A stretch of DNA of 13,438 nucleotides, taken from positions 1-13,438 of the forward strand of contig WAQR01000114.1 in assembly GCA_015520145.1 (NCBI GenBank). Direction: 5' to 3'. The notes under the pieces were generated by a model. The model was not told where the DNA came from. It saw only the letters and a program-made list of their open reading frames with translations, and made no database searches. Within the stretch, counting starts at the first letter, position 1. Every line of letters begins with the position of its first letter. The stretch comes from Candidatus Hydrothermarchaeota archaeon (lineage in GTDB: Archaea > Hydrothermarchaeota > Hydrothermarchaeia > Hydrothermarchaeales > WAQR01). The translations under genes were made by a program, and so were the position numbers. Of this stretch, positions 6,877-12,347 are shown in pieces.

Positions 6877-7839
6877 CTAGAATAGACCTGAGCCAAACAT
6901 GATGAGTATCGCCATTAGAAGTCCAAATATCGCAAAGGTCTCGGACATGACGGAGAGTACCATGCTTTTGCCAAATGTCGCGGGTGTCTGGGCAGCGGCT
7001 CCAATCCCGCCTGCTGCAGTTATACCCTGACCTATCGCTGAAAATCCGGCAAATCCTACTGCAATCCCTGCTCCTATCGCTGCAACTCCTACTCCTAGCT
7101 CTAGAAGCTTTGAGATGCCGCCAAGAAGTCCTGTACCGACCATGAGTAGGATCGCTATGAGAAGCCCGTAAATCGCCTGCGTTTCCGGAAGGACTGAGAA
7201 AACCATGCCTTTACCGAACATGTCGGTCTTTTCTGAGGTCGCCCCTACTCCCGCTGAGGCAGCTATACCCTGACCTATGCCTGAAAATCCCGCAAATCCG
7301 ACTGCAATCCCTGCTCCGACTGCAGCAAGCCCTGCTGTAAGTTCTAGAAGTTCTGATACTCCACCAAGAAGCCCTGTACCGACCATGAGTAGGATCGCTA
7401 TGAGTAAACCGTAAATCGCCTGCGTTTCCGGAAGGACTGAGAAAACCATGCCTTTGCCGAACATATCCGGCTTTTCTGAGGTCGCCCCTACTCCCGCTGA
7501 GGCAGCTATACCCTGACCTATGCCTGAAAATCCTGCAAATCCGACTGCTATACCAACACCGAGTGCTGCAAGCCCAACAGAAAGAGAGATTGTTTTACCT
7601 GTGTCCCCTCCAAGCAGCCCTGCACCCACCAGAAGAAGGATACCTATAAGAAGCCCATAGATGGCCTGGGTCTGCGGCATGGCCTGAAAAACCAGTGCAG
7701 TCCCAAATCTCCTGGGATTCTCTGATATTGCACCTGCACCTGCTGCTCCGACAATACCAACGCCGATGCCAGAACCTATCGCAGACATTCCAACTGCAAT
7801 TCCTGCGCCAATCGCAACTAAAGCCGTACCAAAATCCAT
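6877..7839 (-). CDS. atpK: A-type ATP synthase subunit K, quadruple-hairpin rotor proteolipid
   Basis: A 320-residue rotor c-subunit made of four fused helical hairpins (about 1-80, 82-161, 163-242, 244-320), eight membrane helices in all. The usual sizes are one or two hairpins; Methanocaldococcus (three) and Methanopyrus (thirteen) are known fusions. The ion-binding site reads PQTQAIYG in hairpin 1 (Gln56), PETQAIYG in 2 (Glu138) and 3 (Glu219), and SETFAIFG in 4 (Glu300). So hairpin 1 lacks the carboxylate. Hairpins 2-4 also have GQG in the first helix (Q109, Q190, Q271), where hairpin 1 has GVG. The Gln plus ETQ set resembles known sodium-binding rotor sites such as Enterococcus NtpK, which suggests Na+ coupling in at least hairpins 2 and 3. 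ATG at 7839 starts MDFGTALVAIG, with GTGAT seven bases upstream. It is the first gene of the run. Confidence 0.96.
   Translation of the reverse strand: MDFGTALVAIGAGIAVGMSAIGSGIGVGIVGAAGAGAISENPRRFGTALVFQAMPQTQAIYGLLIGILLLVGAGLLGGDTGKTISLSVGLAALGVGIAVGFAGFSGIGQGIAASAGVGATSEKPDMFGKGMVFSVLPETQAIYGLLIAILLMVGTGLLGGVSELLELTAGLAAVGAGIAVGFAGFSGIGQGIAASAGVGATSEKTDMFGKGMVFSVLPETQAIYGLLIAILLMVGTGLLGGISKLLELGVGVAAIGAGIAVGFAGFSAIGQGITAAGGIGAAAQTPATFGKSMVLSVMSETFAIFGLLMAILIMFGSGLF
7117..7554 (-). repeat. Internal 243-base duplication in atpK (hairpins 2 and 3)
   Basis: Segments 7117-7311 and 7360-7554 match at an offset of exactly 243 bases (81 codons). They encode 65 residues each, from GIAVGFAGF to GTGLLGG, with a single amino-acid difference (Pro124 against Thr205). 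The DNA also matches closely, including many synonymous positions, which points to recent duplication or gene conversion. Hairpins 1 and 4 are more diverged. Confidence 0.9.
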
Positions 7840-7900
7840 GTCTAATCACTTGACCTATGACTATCATATTATTTACTATATTCACCACGTATTCACATAT

Positions 7901-7920
7901 ATTATATATAAATTTTTCCC
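7901..7920 (-). promoter_or_regulatory. TATA box and BRE for the atpK-led run
   Basis: Read on the minus strand this is GGGAAAAATTTATATATAAT: a purine-rich BRE next to a strong archaeal TATA box. Transcription would start about 25 bases on, near 7877, giving a leader of about 40 bases. No other promoter of this quality was seen between here and larE. Confidence 0.6.
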
Positions 7921-8065
7921 ATAAGCAGAATATATTAACGAAATACGAACTTAATTTAAATTATTATTAATATATTCACTAATTATCATACTATTTTAAC
8001 ACAATTCATATATTATTATGAAAATAATTCAAAAAAAAATACTATATAGATATAAATCTACCGAA

Positions 8066-8080
8066 AATATTATATATATC
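8066..8080 (+). promoter_or_regulatory. TATA box for the Lrp-type regulator gene
   Basis: AAATATTATATATAT follows CCGA and is centred about 26 bases before 8100, so the transcript would be leaderless or nearly so. A second TATA-like string, ACTATATAGATATAAAT, lies at 8041-8057. The rest of the 7921-8060 stretch is AT-rich, and I see no gene in it. Because this promoter and the atpK promoter face away from each other, the regulator could act on both from the shared region; this is inference. Confidence 0.5.
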
Positions 8081-8100
8081 TCCAAATTATAAAGGATTTA

Positions 8101-8793
8101 TTGAGAGTAAAAATGATAGATCCAGTAAGACCTTCTCGAAGGGATAGCCAGATGTTAGGACCAAATTCTGAAAAGATGAGCAATACAGTACGGGATATTG
8201 CACGTGACCTGGGAGTGGAAAATAAAAAAAACTATTTAAAGCTCATAAGGATATATTTAAAACACAATAGATACAATGCTAATGCAACACTTTCAGACAT
8301 AAAAAATATATTAGAGAGACTTGGTGGATCTATGGAAGAGCTTGATATAGACGAGTTAGATATACAGATAATAAGGGAGCTTCAGAAAAACGCTAGGATA
8401 AGTTATACAGAATTGAAAAATAAACTTGGGGTAGTGGATACGACAATCAGGAAAAGGGTAAAACAGCTCGAAGAAAAGGGTGTCATCGACCACTATACAG
8501 TCGCCCTTAATCCAGAAAAACTCGGACTGAATATAACTGCCTTTATAGGAATCGATACGGACCCCAATCTCACTGACTATATCGCCTCTAAATTATCAGA
8601 CCTGGAAGGTGTAAGAGAGGTCTCCCTTTCAACAGGACCACATGATATCTTCACAGATGTCATTGCACGTAACATAAAAGAATTCGGGGAACTCCTTGAG
8701 ACCATAAGAGGTATTGAAGGCGTTAGAAAGACCGATGCAAATATCGTGGTAAAATGGTTTAAGAAAGAAGGATTTCTCTCTCTCCCTATCTGA
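8101..8793 (+). CDS. Lrp/AsnC-family transcription regulator with N-terminal extension
   Basis: Residues 78-230 are a normal Lrp/AsnC protein: the HTH domain (about 85-130, LDIQIIRELQKNARISYTEL and TTIRKRVKQLEEKGVI) and a RAM ligand-binding and oligomerisation domain (about 142-217, with VREVSLSTGPHDIF). The first 77 residues are additional, while typical family members have about 150 residues in all. This extension includes a helical, charged stretch (SNTVRDIARDLGVENKKNYLKLIR) and has coding-like composition. The TTG at 8101 has AAAGGA just upstream; ATG at 8113 is also possible. An internal ATG at 8332 (MEELDIDELD) is preceded by GGTGG and would give a standard-length protein, so two products are conceivable. 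The ligand is unknown. The gene diverges from the ATPase run. Confidence 0.9.
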   Translation: MRVKMIDPVRPSRRDSQMLGPNSEKMSNTVRDIARDLGVENKKNYLKLIRIYLKHNRYNANATLSDIKNILERLGGSMEELDIDELDIQIIRELQKNARISYTELKNKLGVVDTTIRKRVKQLEEKGVIDHYTVALNPEKLGLNITAFIGIDTDPNLTDYIASKLSDLEGVREVSLSTGPHDIFTDVIARNIKEFGELLETIRGIEGVRKTDANIVVKWFKKEGFLSLPI

Positions 8794-8812
8794 CTATCGC
8801 CCTATCTGACTA
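8784..8812. repeat. 13-base direct repeat over the lrp and cbiB stop codons
   Basis: CCCTATCTGACTA occurs at 8784-8796 and 8800-8812, three bases apart. The first copy holds the stop codon of the Lrp-type gene (8791-8793) and the second the stop of cbiB on the other strand (8802-8804). It looks like a local duplication at the convergent gene end. Confidence 0.85.
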
Positions 8813-9848
8813 CCATAACCACGAGAACCGAGATAAAAATAATAACAATAAACAGGGTGACGGCTCCATCTACTATCCAGAGAGACGTATTAATATGTGC
8901 TGGATCAGGGTTCTTTCCTTCGCCTATCCTATAAAAATCCATCTTTTCGACCTGGATCCCGACAGCCCCGGCAACTGCCGCAATGGGGTGGCCAGAGTTC
9001 GGGCTTTGGGTCTTTGACCTGTCTTTCCAGACTATCCTGATCGCGTTTTTACCGTCCTTTTTCAGGAAAAAAGACGAGGTGATGATGAGAAGCGAGGCCA
9101 GCCTGGCAGGGATGAAATTTAACAAATCATCTGCCCTTGCTGAGAACTGCCCAAGTTCTCTGTATTCTTGATTTTTATATCCAACCATTGAATCGAGGGT
9201 ATTTGCAGCCCTGTAAAAGACTGCCGCCGTAACCCCAAGCCTCCAGTCGATTGTGATGCCAAGGACAGCAAAATAGAACAGAGGCGATATTATCCCGTCT
9301 ACACTGTTTTCTCCAATGGTTTCGACTGCTGCGGATGCAACATGCTCCTCGTCAAGTGCTGTGACGTCGCGCCCGACGACAGATGCCAGTCTGGTCCTTG
9401 CACCTGGCAGATCTCCGTTTTTAAGGCAGTTTTCAATCGGTTTTGTGAAGTCGGCCAATCCCCTCCAGCTGAACTGGAGCTTGAGGATGACTGCGCCGAT
9501 GACAGGGGATAATGGGTATGGGATGATCTCCAAAATCAGATATGCCAGAGAGGAAAAGCTCAAGGTTACTGCAAAAAAGATGAATACTCCATAAAACGTC
9601 CTACTAGCACTGTGACGAAGAAGATGAAAATGGCGGGAATCATGTGAACGTGGTGCAGGTAGTGGTGCCCGGCTTTTGAGGAAGTCAATCATCTTACCCA
9701 TATAGGCGGTTGTGTGATACCTGTCCTGCGGGTCGCCGAATAAGCGGTCTATTATCAGTGCCAGGATGAGGACTGTCAATAAAATATGGGATGAAGTATG
9801 GGCTGAAGTAGCTTGTGAAAACAGCACTCCGATGGCATGAGCTGGCAT
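8802..9848 (-). CDS. cbiB: Adenosylcobinamide-phosphate synthase CbiB (CobD)
   Basis: Integral membrane enzyme that attaches the aminopropanol(-phosphate) arm to adenosylcobyrate in cobalamin synthesis. Counting from ATG 9848 (348 residues), the diagnostic blocks are LFGDPQDRYHTTAYMG (36-51), ETIGENSVDGIISPL (176-190), YRAANTLDSMVGYKN (212-226) and SARADDLLNFIPARL (236-250), with SGHPIAAVAGAVG further on. Several hydrophobic segments are present, including the extreme C-terminus. The family is usually about 300-320 residues; the excess here is an N-terminal lead of about 20 residues and a His/Arg-rich loop at about 61-84. ATG 9848 is preferred because GTGAT lies five bases upstream; an in-frame GTG at 9857 is the other option. 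It is the only corrinoid gene in the window. Confidence 0.94.
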   Translation of the reverse strand: MPAHAIGVLFSQATSAHTSSHILLTVLILALIIDRLFGDPQDRYHTTAYMGKMIDFLKSRAPLPAPRSHDSRHFHLLRHSASRTFYGVFIFFAVTLSFSSLAYLILEIIPYPLSPVIGAVILKLQFSWRGLADFTKPIENCLKNGDLPGARTRLASVVGRDVTALDEEHVASAAVETIGENSVDGIISPLFYFAVLGITIDWRLGVTAAVFYRAANTLDSMVGYKNQEYRELGQFSARADDLLNFIPARLASLLIITSSFFLKKDGKNAIRIVWKDRSKTQSPNSGHPIAAVAGAVGIQVEKMDFYRIGEGKNPDPAHINTSLWIVDGAVTLFIVIIFISVLVVMVVR

Positions 9849-9883
9849 TTTAATCACTCAGTTTACTCAGTTTAATCACTCAG
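9848..9883 (-). repeat. Short tandem repeat carrying the cbiB ribosome site
   Basis: On the minus strand CTGAGTGATTAAA (9871-9883) is followed by CTGAGTAAA (9862-9870) and again CTGAGTGATTAAA (9849-9861), directly before the cbiB ATG. Each full copy carries the GTGAT that may serve as ribosome site, so the start region has been duplicated with a 22-base period. Confidence 0.8.
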
Positions 9884-9933
9884 TTGTTCGTAATCTGGCA
9901 ATATAAGTTTTGCTTTCTAGCATTCACCACCGG

Positions 9934-9955
9934 CCTTCATCTGACCTTCATCTGA
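9934..9955 (-). repeat. 11-base tandem duplication at the end of the 103-residue gene
   Basis: CCTTCATCTGA occurs twice without a gap (9934-9944 and 9945-9955). The upstream copy, as read on the minus strand, contains the TGA stop (9948-9950) of the 103-residue protein gene. Like the repeats at the other cbiB boundaries, it is a short duplication placed at a gene edge. Confidence 0.85.
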
Positions 9956-10259
9956 ATTTGCTGAACCTGTTCAATAAATCAATAATCTCAGCGGCTTTAT
10001 CCTCCTCAATATCCTCTTTTTCCAGCACGCTGTAAATGTATTTCTTTGTCTCATCTATACCAATATTGCTGGTCTTCGAAAAGATATTGGCAAATAATGG
10101 TTTCCCCCCTTCCACATCCACTAATACCTTTTTAAGTTCATATCTGAAAGTATTCAATTTGCCCATGTCGAGCATCCGTTTCCTTGAACCTCTTTTGTCC
10201 TTTTTAAACGGCTTTCTGTGATACTTCTTGTTTATGGTTACTTTTCTACGTCTTCCCAT
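9948..10259 (-). CDS. Unrecognised basic protein, 103 residues
   Basis: The N-terminal third is very basic (MGRRRKVTINKKYHRKPFKKDKRG to about residue 33, then MGKLNTFRYELKKVL). The rest is mixed and probably helical (ETKKYIYSVLEKEDIEEDKAAEIIDLLNRFSKF). It has no cysteines, signal peptide or membrane segment. A basic tail of this kind suits contact with RNA, DNA or the ribosome, but no family was recognised. AGTAGGA ends eight bases before the ATG and supports this start. It begins 17 bases after the stop of the zinc-ribbon gene, so the two are likely one transcript, perhaps with cbiB about 100 bases further on. Confidence 0.75.
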   Translation of the reverse strand: MGRRRKVTINKKYHRKPFKKDKRGSRKRMLDMGKLNTFRYELKKVLVDVEGGKPLFANIFSKTSNIGIDETKKYIYSVLEKEDIEEDKAAEIIDLLNRFSKFR

Positions 10260-10276
10260 TAGATCGTCCTACTGGT

Positions 10277-10564
10277 CTATCTGTATTTCTGATAGCAGTC
10301 CCTGCAGTAGACTGGTCTGTCTCCTGAAGGTTTGAAAGGCACCTGGGCCTCCTGGCCGCAATCCGCGCAGGTGATGGAGTAGAGCTTCTTCTCTCTAAAT
10401 CCCCTTGAATTGCCCGCTCTTGCAGTCTTTCTTTTGTCCCTGCAAAGCTTGCATCTCTTTGGTGTCTGGAATCCCCGTTCAGAATAATACTGCTGTTCGT
10501 CTCCAGTAAAGGGGAACTCTTCTCCACAATCTTCACATACCAATTTAATATCTTCAAATTCCAT
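10277..10564 (-). CDS. Double zinc-ribbon (CxxC) protein
   Basis: A 95-residue protein with two four-cysteine metal sites. The first has C10, C13 and C38, C41 (LVCEDCGEEF and RCKLCRDKR), like the 'probable zinc-ribbon' domain. The second has C66, C69 and C87, C90, that is CxxC-17 residues-CxxC (TCADCGQEAQVPF and PVYCRDCYQKYR), like the small CxxC-x17-CxxC domain found in many archaeal and bacterial proteins. The linker at 42-60 is Arg/Lys-rich. Binding to nucleic acid is plausible but unproven. AGGAAGTG lies just upstream of the ATG at 10564. It is the first gene of the run towards cbiB. Confidence 0.85.
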   Translation of the reverse strand: MEFEDIKLVCEDCGEEFPFTGDEQQYYSERGFQTPKRCKLCRDKRKTARAGNSRGFREKKLYSITCADCGQEAQVPFKPSGDRPVYCRDCYQKYR

Positions 10565-10836
10565 TTTTACACTTCCTGTTTAAACATTAAAAAATAAGAA
10601 AAAAAGTCCTGTGAACAATCCCTACGAACAATTTCTTATTATTTAACTTTTTGTAAAAAAGGCAATGACCTCTTTTATTCTTATCTTTAGATTTTAAAGG
10701 ATTTAAATGTTATTGTTTATAATAGTTTCCGAACGGAGGCCATCCAATTAACTCCTCCAAAACCCTATTTTAATTGGACAGTCCCTCTTTTGCAGACATT
10801 ACATGTTGCTAATCCGTATCAGATTATTGGGTTCTC
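10565..10836. other. Intergenic stretch with a weak promoter and a possible decayed reading frame
   Basis: Near 10637-10648 the minus strand reads AGTTAAATAATA, a candidate TATA box for the zinc-ribbon gene. From 10691 the plus strand keeps one frame open, with protein-like composition (QLTPPKPYFNWTVPLLQTL), to a TGA at 10838-10840; beyond the TGA it continues as YGHTAYPTNLRIRDPHVQ to a stop at 10943. There is no start codon at its head, so it may be a gene remnant or chance. I see no RNA gene or mobile-element end. Confidence 0.35.
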
Positions 10837-11052
10837 TTGATATGGGCATACCGCTTATCCTACAAATCTGAGAATAAGAGACCCTCATGTACAAAACCGG
10901 GCAAACAGGGAGATTATTGCATTTTTTATAAAGTATTGGAGATAAAAAAGAGTGATGTTAAGATTATAAGTGGATTTAATACAGGCCAGAAAACCATACA
11001 GGTCAAACTTAATACAGATAAGGTCAGGGAAATTTTATTAAAAAATTGTTGA
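10837..11052 (+). CDS. Doubtful ORF, 71 residues, unrecognised
   Basis: A TTG-started frame ending four bases before the Toprim ATG. The second half (YKVLEIKKSDVKIISGFNTGQKTIQVKLNTDKVREILLKNC) reads like ordinary protein; the first half overlaps the possibly decayed frame of the preceding stretch and is less convincing. No ribosome site precedes the TTG. A second in-frame TTG at 10936 would leave 38 residues. A TATA-like TTTTTTATAAAG at 10922-10933 inside it may instead be the promoter of the Toprim gene. It could be a real small gene, a C-terminal remnant, or not a gene. Confidence 0.3.
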   Translation: MIWAYRLSYKSENKRPSCTKPGKQGDYCIFYKVLEIKKSDVKIISGFNTGQKTIQVKLNTDKVREILLKNC

Positions 11053-11056
11053 AAAA

Positions 11057-11461
11057 ATGAGAAGGATAAGTACTACGTTTTATAATGAGCTCCTGGAAGA
11101 ACTGGAGGACCTAAGAGAAGTAGCAGAGTCCTGTGCAGTGATAGTTGAGGGGAAAAATGATGAGAAGGCACTTAGAAACCTTGGAGTGAAAACACAATTT
11201 TTTCAGGTTTGCAATGGAGTTCCATTTCACGATGTATGTGATAAAATCGTGGCAGAGTTTTCAGATGTAATCTTGTTCACTGACCTTGATAGAGAAGGGA
11301 ACAAACTTAATAGAAAACTTAAAAGCTGCCTCTCACAAAGGGGGGTGAGAGTAAACGACAGGTTAAGGATATCTTTAATGAATAAGCTTGAAACAGACCA
11401 TGTTGAAGATGTTTATAACAGAATGATGAGAATTGAAGGACGGTTTTTCAATCTTTTATAG
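11057..11461 (+). CDS. Small archaeal Toprim-domain protein (UPF0292-like)
   Basis: A 134-residue stand-alone Toprim domain. The catalytic-type glutamate is in VIVEGKNDEKAL (E31) and the metal-binding pair in LFTDLDREGNKL (D76, D78). This is the layout of the small archaeal Toprim proteins related to the RNase M5/primase-like group. They may cut or bind nucleic acid, but the family's role is not established. Length is normal for the group. There is no clear ribosome site before ATG 11057. Arginine is almost always AGA/AGG here (12 of 13), as in the core genes. Its last 14 bases overlap the end of the HTH gene on the other strand. Confidence 0.85.
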   Translation: MRRISTTFYNELLEELEDLREVAESCAVIVEGKNDEKALRNLGVKTQFFQVCNGVPFHDVCDKIVAEFSDVILFTDLDREGNKLNRKLKSCLSQRGVRVNDRLRISLMNKLETDHVEDVYNRMMRIEGRFFNLL

Positions 11462-11621
11462 TGTATTTCCCAGTCTCTTTCGCCTTTATGACATCCACGC
11501 TTTCAAGGTACTCCAGGCTTCTCATCAATCGTTTGTGGCTGACTGTTAGGCGGTCTGCCAGGTCTTTTGCTGTCAGCTCTCTGTTTTTCAACATTCCTAC
11601 AATCTTCATTTCAAGACTCAT
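11448..11621 (-). CDS. Small winged-HTH protein, 57 residues
   Basis: The product is a compact helix-turn-helix: MSLEMKIVGMLKN, then ELTAKDLADRLTVSHKRLMRSLEYLE (15-40) as the HTH, then a short wing VDVIKAKETGKYTIKD. It matches the pattern of MarR/ArsR-like single-domain DNA-binding proteins. GGGGGGAG ends four bases before the ATG, a strong ribosome site. The gene starts inside the end of the 40-residue gene upstream (11-base overlap), which suggests translational coupling. It converges on the Toprim gene with a 14-base overlap. Its target is unknown; autoregulation would be typical. Confidence 0.7.
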   Translation of the reverse strand: MSLEMKIVGMLKNRELTAKDLADRLTVSHKRLMRSLEYLESVDVIKAKETGKYTIKD

Positions 11622-11733
11622 TTATCTCCCCCCCTCTCCTAATGTATTTGCTGTGGATTGATGGTACAAACCATCCTTTCTCTTTTAATATCCTCTCCTT
11701 CTCCTTTTCAATCCTTTTTTTCAGACCGTTCAT
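11611..11733 (-). CDS. Small charged protein, 40 residues, unrecognised
   Basis: Begins MNGLKKRIEKEKERILKEKG, a strongly charged helix, followed by WFVPSIHSKYIRRGGEINES. GGAGGGAG five bases before the ATG is one of the best ribosome sites in the window. The end overlaps the start of the HTH gene by 11 bases. The two tiny genes appear to be made together, and the short helix could bind the HTH protein, which is inference. No family was recognised. Confidence 0.6.
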   Translation of the reverse strand: MNGLKKRIEKEKERILKEKGWFVPSIHSKYIRRGGEINES

Positions 11734-11778
11734 CCAATCTCCCTCCTTCAAATCAGGACACCTGCCTCAACTGTTGCT

Positions 11779-11793
11779 TATATTAATAAATAT
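11779..11793 (-). promoter_or_regulatory. Candidate TATA box for the small HTH gene pair
   Basis: The minus strand reads ATTTATTAATATAAG about 50 bases before the 40-residue gene. A start site about 25 bases on would leave a leader of about 30 bases with the strong ribosome site. CTATATATATG at 11804-11814 is an alternative. Confidence 0.4.
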
Positions 11794-11880
11794 TGTCGGC
11801 GGGCATATATATAGATTTATTATTGGTAACCTTTGTTTCCCCTGCAACATCTCATTCTACACATCAAAGAGGAAATAGTA

Positions 11881-11933
11881 ATTTTTATATATAAGTTATG
11901 TCAAGTTATATAAAAAGAAAGTTATATAAGAAG
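11881..11933 (+). promoter_or_regulatory. Promoter region of the right-end cassette, with repeated AAGTTAT motif
   Basis: TTTTTATATATAAG (11882-11895) is followed by three copies of AAGTTAT: at 11893, 11903 and 11919, the last two as the 11-base direct repeat AAGTTATATAA. Each of these two contains the TATA-like palindrome TTATATAA. Use of the last copy would start transcription near 11952, before the ribosome site GAGGAGG at 11966. The repeats could be TATA duplicates or regulator sites. Confidence 0.5.
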
Positions 11934-11982
11934 ATAAAAGGTGAATAGCTTTATTTAAAATCGAAGAGGAGGATGTGATATT

Positions 11983-12318
11983 ATGGGAAAGAAGATGTTC
12001 ATAAACAATACGGGACACGACCTTTCAGTACAACTTCAAGTTCGCAGCGGTGACACACCAGGACACCTGAAGGGTTTTAAAGATTTTTCTATGTCCAAAG
12101 GTCAGCGTGAAATGGTTGAGTATAGCGGACCAAGCAACCCTTATCTTGATGGCATATCTGTTAACGCCATAGATAGTGGTGAAATCGTAGCAGAACAACA
12201 ATTTGTCATAAATAGAGGAAGTTCACTTGATAATGATTTTAACACCAACGATACTGTTACCTTTAACTGGGAGACGGAAAATATTACTCTGGCATTTAGT
12301 AATACATGGACAGTATAA
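11983..12318 (+). CDS. Small beta-rich protein, possible partner of the next gene
   Basis: A 111-residue protein with no signal peptide, cysteine or membrane segment. The alternating pattern (KKMFINNTGHDLSVQLQVR; REMVEYSGPSNPYLDGISVNAI; AEQQFVINRGSSLD; DTVTFNWETENITLAFSNTWTV) points to a beta-sandwich. Such small sandwich proteins occur as lectin-like or accessory parts beside toxins, but no family is recognised with certainty. GAGGAGG at 11966-11972 and a GTGAT closer in precede the ATG. Two of its three arginines use CGN codons, unlike the core genes. The next gene starts 29 bases later, so the two are surely one transcript. Confidence 0.75.
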   Translation: MGKKMFINNTGHDLSVQLQVRSGDTPGHLKGFKDFSMSKGQREMVEYSGPSNPYLDGISVNAIDSGEIVAEQQFVINRGSSLDNDFNTNDTVTFNWETENITLAFSNTWTV

Positions 12319-12347
12319 TAAATCAAAAACAGAAAGGAGAATTTAAA

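Noticed and set aside
7595..7888. A 97-residue frame overlapping the start of atpK on the same strand
   Set aside because: It is rich in Trp, Cys and Arg, lacks any motif, and overlaps the clear atpK proteolipid frame and its promoter leader.
7840..8100. A tRNA or other structured RNA in the AT-rich gap
   Set aside because: No cloverleaf, GTTC-type loop or GC-rich stem is present; the stretch is almost all A and T.
8784..9955. Target-site duplications of a mobile element around cbiB
   Set aside because: The duplications differ in sequence at each place and are nearly contiguous, and no terminal inverted repeats or transposase are present.
11881..11933. CRISPR-like repeat
   Set aside because: The repeated units are only 7-11 bases with irregular spacing of 10 and 16 bases, far too short for a CRISPR array.
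12306..12347. Earlier ATG for the helical protein
   Set aside because: It overlaps the end of the previous gene, has no ribosome site, and the strong AAAGGAGAA lies between it and the ATG at 12348.
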